From NCBI GenBank assembly GCA_027257055.1, contig JAPVLO010000123.1, positions 62,001 to 126,000 of the forward strand: a stretch of 64,000 bases of DNA, given 5' to 3'. The position numbers and the translations under genes are program-made. The notes under the pieces are model-generated. The model did not search any database, was not told the origin of the DNA, and saw nothing but the letters and a program-made list of their open reading frames with translations. Shown in pieces: positions 60,390 through 64,000 of the stretch (positions are counted from its first letter, which is position 1; every line of letters starts with the position of its first letter). Origin of the DNA: Cephalopachus bancanus (Eukaryota > Chordata > Mammalia > Primates > Tarsiidae).

Positions 60390-60439
60390 CAAGAAAGGAA
60401 ATTTTTGCAGTGTTCTTTTCCTGTTCCCTTTTCAAAGGA

Positions 60440-60960
60440 GAAAAATTGGCAGAGTAGTTTTCTTTGGTTAAACTGAATTACAAAATGCCCAGGTTTCTTT
60501 AAAATCCTTTACCTTAAGGTATTTTTAAAAGAAAATGAATGGTTATATATATTTTGAAACGTATCCACTGTTAGAATTTACCTCAACCTGTAATGACTGC
60601 CAAGTTTTATGGCCAGAAAAGACAAAACGTTCAGAATTAAATAGCTGAAGTTCTATGGAGTGGTGTCTTAGGGTTTATTCCCTGGACAAAGTAAGTTGTA
60701 CCACTAGAGCAAGCTCCAGACTGCTGACTTATATAATTTTGGGTGGATTTAAAGCAGCCACTGAGTGTCAGTAACACAGCTTATTAAATCCTCTAAGAGT
60801 CTTTCAAATAAAGGAGGCCAAGGCTTTGGTTAAAACAGGACAAAACAGAATGTGTTCTTAAGTAACAACCAGCAGTGATTCCCAAGTCATGCAATCCTTA
60901 CATCACCTTAACCTCAGAGTTAATCCTAGCATGACATCTTTGCTACATTTCCTTTTGGTA
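60440..60960. other. Tail-to-tail gap between CNOT1 and SETD6
   Basis: This is unique sequence with no SINE and no open frame I can assign. TTTATT at 60674-60679 reads AATAAA on the - strand and could end a longer SETD6 transcript inside the gap. Confidence 0.5.
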
Positions 60961-60990
60961 TTTAATAAGGAAAAAAAAAAACAAATTTTC

Positions 60991-60996
60991 TTTATT
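60991..60996 (-). terminator. SETD6: SETD6 poly(A) signal AATAAA
   Basis: TTTATT on the + strand is AATAAA on the - strand, 63 nt past the SETD6 stop. The A-run at 60970-60981 of the + strand gives a downstream T-rich element on the - strand. This would make a very short 3' UTR. Confidence 0.5.
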
Positions 60997-61058
60997 TTCA
61001 ACAATATCAGCTTAGAATATAAGTTCTTATTGCTGTTCTTCCGGCAACAGGGAACCTG

Positions 61059-61364
61059 CTAACTTGTTAATTCCAATAACTGATGTAAGATCATCTTCTG
61101 ACCATAGCGAACTTGTAAGGCTTGCTGCTCCCTCCAGCTGAGTTTGGCATAGACCTCCTTATTATTGAGTAAATCTTGCTCAGTTTTTAAGTCTGTGGCA
61201 TAGTTTTGCAGGGTCAGCAGAACACTGTTTTGAAGAAGCTGTTTCCATGATGCTCTGAGCTTGGGGATATTTGTGATTGCTAGGCTGCACTCTTCTCTTT
61301 TATCATCTTCCAATCCATCTTGGTCCTTAAACTCTCTAAACTCCTCAGCAGGCATGCACAGTAC
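61059..61364 (-). CDS. SETD6: SETD6 last coding exon, residues 373-473 (C-terminal domain)
   Basis: SETD6 is a SET-family protein-lysine methyltransferase that monomethylates RELA Lys310 and other targets in the nucleus. On the - strand this exon starts VLCMPAEEF after ttctag and ends LLELTS with TAG at 61061-61059. It encodes the Rubisco-LSMT-type substrate-binding domain ([14 protein letters not shown]). Length equals human, but about a dozen residues differ (for example [12 protein letters not shown]), in contrast to the near-invariant CNOT1. Confidence 0.95.
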   Translation of the reverse strand, partial: VLCMPAEEFREFKDQDGLEDDKREECSLAITNIPKLRASWKQLLQNSVLLTLQNYATDLKTEQDLLNNKEVYAKLSWREQQALQVRYGQKMILHQLLELTS

Positions 61365-61545
61365 CTAGAAGCAACCACAGGGGCCCTTTAAATTAGGTTG
61401 TACTACTTGTATATTTCTGAAATTGATTTACAGGAAACCCAGCCTATTTAAGTGTTTACCCAACGTTCCACCCCCCCCCATCTTCTAGTTATTTTGCTCC
61501 AAATACTTGAGCTATTTTTCACTATGGCAGTTGTCAGCCCTTTAC

Positions 61546-61688
61546 CTTTAGTGTGGTGATCAGTTCTTCTTCAGTCAGCACCTCCTCCCGCCCAATCACA
61601 AAGGCTCCCTCTTCCCCTACCATCTCCAGTTTGCATAAGAAATCCCAGCGTTCACACAGTAGGAGCCTTTCAGCTTCAACTTTTGTTC
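61546..61688 (-). CDS. SETD6: SETD6 coding exon, residues 325-372
   Basis: On the - strand, after cttcacag, the exon completes a split Gly codon, reads [10 protein letters not shown], and ends EELITTLK before gtaaag. It is 143 nt long. It joins the SET domain to the C-terminal substrate-binding domain. LLLCERWDF differs from the human form at several positions. Confidence 0.95.
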
Positions 61689-61871
61689 CTGTGAAGTTAA
61701 CACAGGGAAGTAGCATGCTATTAAATAGTCTCAGTACACCAAAGGGTTCATTTTTCCCGTAGTCTACCACCTAGTCTATAAGTCAACTGCTGTCTAGGCA
61801 GAGCCATTTAACCTGAGGCAGGTATAGACATAGCCAGCAGTATCAAAAGATTGAGTTAATGAAACACTCAC

Positions 61872-62052
61872 CCTGTAATGCTGCTTCACGAACTGTCACC
61901 ATCTGAATGTCAGCTGTGTCATCTGTGTTGTCAGGATATGGTTCAACAAAACCGTACATATGAATCAGTTGCCAATTAGCCATTTGTCCATAAGTGTTGA
62001 AAATCTCATGGCCTTTAGGAATGGTCTGAGTGGCTACCATCCGAAGGTAATT
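61872..62052 (-). CDS. SETD6: SETD6 coding exon, residues 265-325 (SET domain active site)
   Basis: On the - strand the exon starts [10 protein letters not shown] after accccag and ends REAALQ plus G of a split Gly codon before gtgagt. It is 181 nt long. It carries the end of the SET domain. NTYG and HMYGF hold Tyr285 and Tyr297 in human numbering, the residues known to be essential for catalysis. The first residues read NYLRM where human has NCLRM. Confidence 0.95.
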
Positions 62053-62235
62053 CTGGGGTGAAAAGAAGAAGCTGGGGCCATGCCTTTCCCAGGCCAGCCC
62101 CATGAAGACTACTGCCTTCAGGAAGAGCCTCCAGCAGGGACTGATGTGCTATCTACCAAGGTTTCACTTTCATTTCCTGCTTGACCCTGTACTGTAGAAT
62201 GAAAGGATGAGGCTATTTATTTTATTTTATTCATT

Positions 62236-62481
62236 TATTTTTGAGTTGGAGTCTCACTCTGTTGCCCAGACTGGAGTGCAGTGGCTGCTCCCGGCCACCG
62301 CAGCCTCGACCTGCTGGGCTCCGGGATCCTTCCGCCTCAGCCTTCCAAGTAGCCAGAATTATAGGCATGTGCTACCACACCCGGCTGATTTTTTGATTTA
62401 TTGTAGAGATGAGGTCTCACCTGCCCAGGCGGGTCTTGAACCCGCGGGCTCAGGCAATCCACTCACCTCAGCCTCCCGAGG
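62236..62481 (-). mobile_element. Alu SINE, left end truncated
   Basis: A lineage-type copy ending at cctcagcctcccgag within the SETD6 intron. Confidence 0.9.
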
Positions 62482-62566
62482 CTAATTTAAAAAGGTCAGC
62501 TCCATGTTTTATTCAGTGAATCTGCAGAGTCATCTTCAACATTTAAAAAGCTGCTAGCGGCAGGGC

Positions 62567-63160
62567 TCAGTGGCTCAACCTGTAATCCTAGCACTTTGGG
62601 AGGCTGAGGCGAGGGGTTTGTCTGAGCCCATGGGATCGAGGCTCACACGGGCAACTTGGAGAGACCTCGTTTCTATAATAAATCAAAAATTAGCCAGGTG
62701 TGGTAGCACGCGCCTGTAGTTCAGGCTACTTGGAAGGCCGAGGCGGAAGGATCGCTGGAGCCCAGTAGGTCAAGGCTGTGGTGGGGCCGGGAGCATGCCA
62801 CTGCACTCCAATCTGGGCACACTCCGGGCCCCACCCCACAGAGTGAGACCAACTCAAAAAAAAAAAAGCTGCTAGCTTTGCTGGGTATGGTGATTCACAC
62901 CTATTATCCCAGCACTCCAGGAGGCAGAGGTGAGGACTGCCTGAGACAAGCCCTGGCAACTTGGTGAGACCTCATCTCTACAACAAATCAAAAAATTAGC
63001 TGGGTGTGGTGGCATGCACCTGTAGTTTCAGCTACTTGGAAGGCTGAGGTGGAAGGATTGCCTGAGCCCAGCAGGTCAAGGCTGTGTTGGCTGTGAGCTT
63101 GCCACTGCACTGCAGCCTGGGCAACAGCATGAGACTCCAATTCAACCCCCCCCCCAAAAC
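62567..63160 (+). mobile_element. Two adjacent Alu SINEs
   Basis: A copy at 62567-62867 flanked by AAAGCTGCTAGC duplications, and a second at 62877-63160 ending in C-run/A sequence. Confidence 0.9.
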
Positions 63161-63526
63161 TACTAACTTTACAAATGAAACTACGTATAGCTCAAGGTAG
63201 GAAAGACAAATGGAGGCAAGGGTTAAGAAATAGCCATATTTGTTAATTTTTAATTCCTAAAACGTGTCTTTTCCTGCAGCTTTTCATATAGAATATAACT
63301 GGTATAAACACAGCCCTGAGAGACATCTTAGACATCTGGACTGTAAAACCCCCTCGCCCCCCCCATAAAAAACACCACCACCACATAGTTCTGGCTTACT
63401 GACAAAAGCAGGCAGCAAGAAGTGACACATGGCTATGCAGACCATTCCCCCCAGTCACTAGCACCAAATACATGGTAGTATAGTTTATCAGAGGATTAGC
63501 CACAACTTTGAAGACATTAGAAAAGA

Positions 63527-63820
63527 TAGCCAGGCTCGGTGGCTCAGCCTGTAATCCCACGCCTTTGGGAGGCTGAGGTGAGTGGAATCCCTGAGCCTGC
63601 GGGTTCGAGATCTGCCTAGGCAACTTGGTGAGACCTCATCTCTACAATAAATCAAAAAATCAGCCGGGTGTAGTAGCGCATGCCTGTAATTCCGGCTACT
63701 CGGAAGGCTGAGGCGGAAGGATCGCCGGAGCCCAGCAGGTCGAGGCTGCGGTGGCCGGGAGCAGCCACTGCACTCCAGTCTGGGCGACGGAGTGGGACTC
63801 CAACTCAAAAAATATATATA
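63527..63820 (+). mobile_element. Alu SINE, lineage-type, young
   Basis: A near-consensus + dimer whose tail is followed by (TA)n. Confidence 0.92.
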
Positions 63821-63991
63821 TATGTTGTGTGTTTTAATGATTTTACTGTAATATGCTTACTAAAAGTATGTACAGGAACTGTTTTTGCCTCATTTTTAGC
63901 AGTAGCAAGAGAGTGGAGTCTAATAACACTAGCTTGAATCAAATGCTCAATTGGTGCACAGAAGAATATGAACTAGGTCGGAGTCACTCAC

Positions 63992-64000
63992 CGCAGAGTA
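63992..64000 (-). CDS. SETD6: SETD6 coding exon, 3' end only (residues 262-264)
   Basis: The last 9 bases of the window, read on the - strand, are TAC TCT GCG followed by the donor gtgagt. They give YSA, which precedes Asn265 in SETD6. The rest of the exon lies beyond the window. Confidence 0.85.

Larger units (their letters stand above)
62053..63991 (-). other. SETD6: SETD6 intron
   Basis: This 1.9-kb intron lies between the exon ending YSA and the active-site exon. It contains four SINEs (entered separately), a C-run near 63357-63364, and no coding sequence I recognise. Confidence 0.85.

Overview
This window is vertebrate nuclear DNA from a primate. It carries the 3' two-thirds of CNOT1, the scaffold of the CCR4-NOT deadenylase complex, on the + strand. 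Tail-to-tail with it on the - strand is the 3' part of SETD6, a lysine methyltransferase. I found 39 CNOT1 coding exons (2662 to the stop at 59301). Joined, they give 2028 codons plus a stop, which is residues 349-2376 of the human numbering. Every junction keeps frame and every intron has GT..AG ends. Two complete internal SETD6 exons, its last exon, and 9 nt of the exon before them lie at 61059-64000.

The organism is inferred from the repeats. About 65-70 dimeric 7SL-derived (Alu) SINEs cover roughly 30% of the window. Most belong to a family that is neither the anthropoid AluS/Y type nor the strepsirrhine type as I remember them. Its marks are 'GGCTCAGCCTGTAATCCCGCGCC' (23 bases, conserved in parts) near the 5' end, a CAATAAATCAAAAAATCAGCC linker, and a right monomer with CAGCAGGTCGAGGCTGCGGTGG. 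An Alu-bearing primate that is neither anthropoid nor strepsirrhine points to a tarsier. This is an inference, not a database result.

Layout: 1-2661 intron; 2662-16714 exons for the N-terminal HEAT part; 16513-19361 a low-complexity linker and the start of the TTP-binding module; 19237-24788 the TTP-binding HEAT module and linker; 24648-32910 the MIF4G module that docks CNOT7/8 and DDX6; 32780-38900 the CNOT9-binding module; 37849-43624 the connector; 43393-59301 the NOT1 homology domain that docks CNOT2/CNOT3; 59302 to about 60250 the 3' UTR; about 60970-64000 SETD6 on the - strand.

The CNOT1 introns host non-coding RNA genes. Two H/ACA snoRNAs (14101-14234 and 28777-28915) match the expected order of SNORA50 and SNORA46, which human CNOT1 is known to host. 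A third intron (46912-47053) holds a previously unremarked sequence that folds into the complete H/ACA architecture. It is the best novelty candidate here. Other unusual items are a piggyBac-like element with TTAA ends nested inside a Tigger-like element, a TSD-flanked CT-rich retroposed minisatellite, a three-part SINE, and two 15-nt in-frame alternative splice choices in CNOT1.
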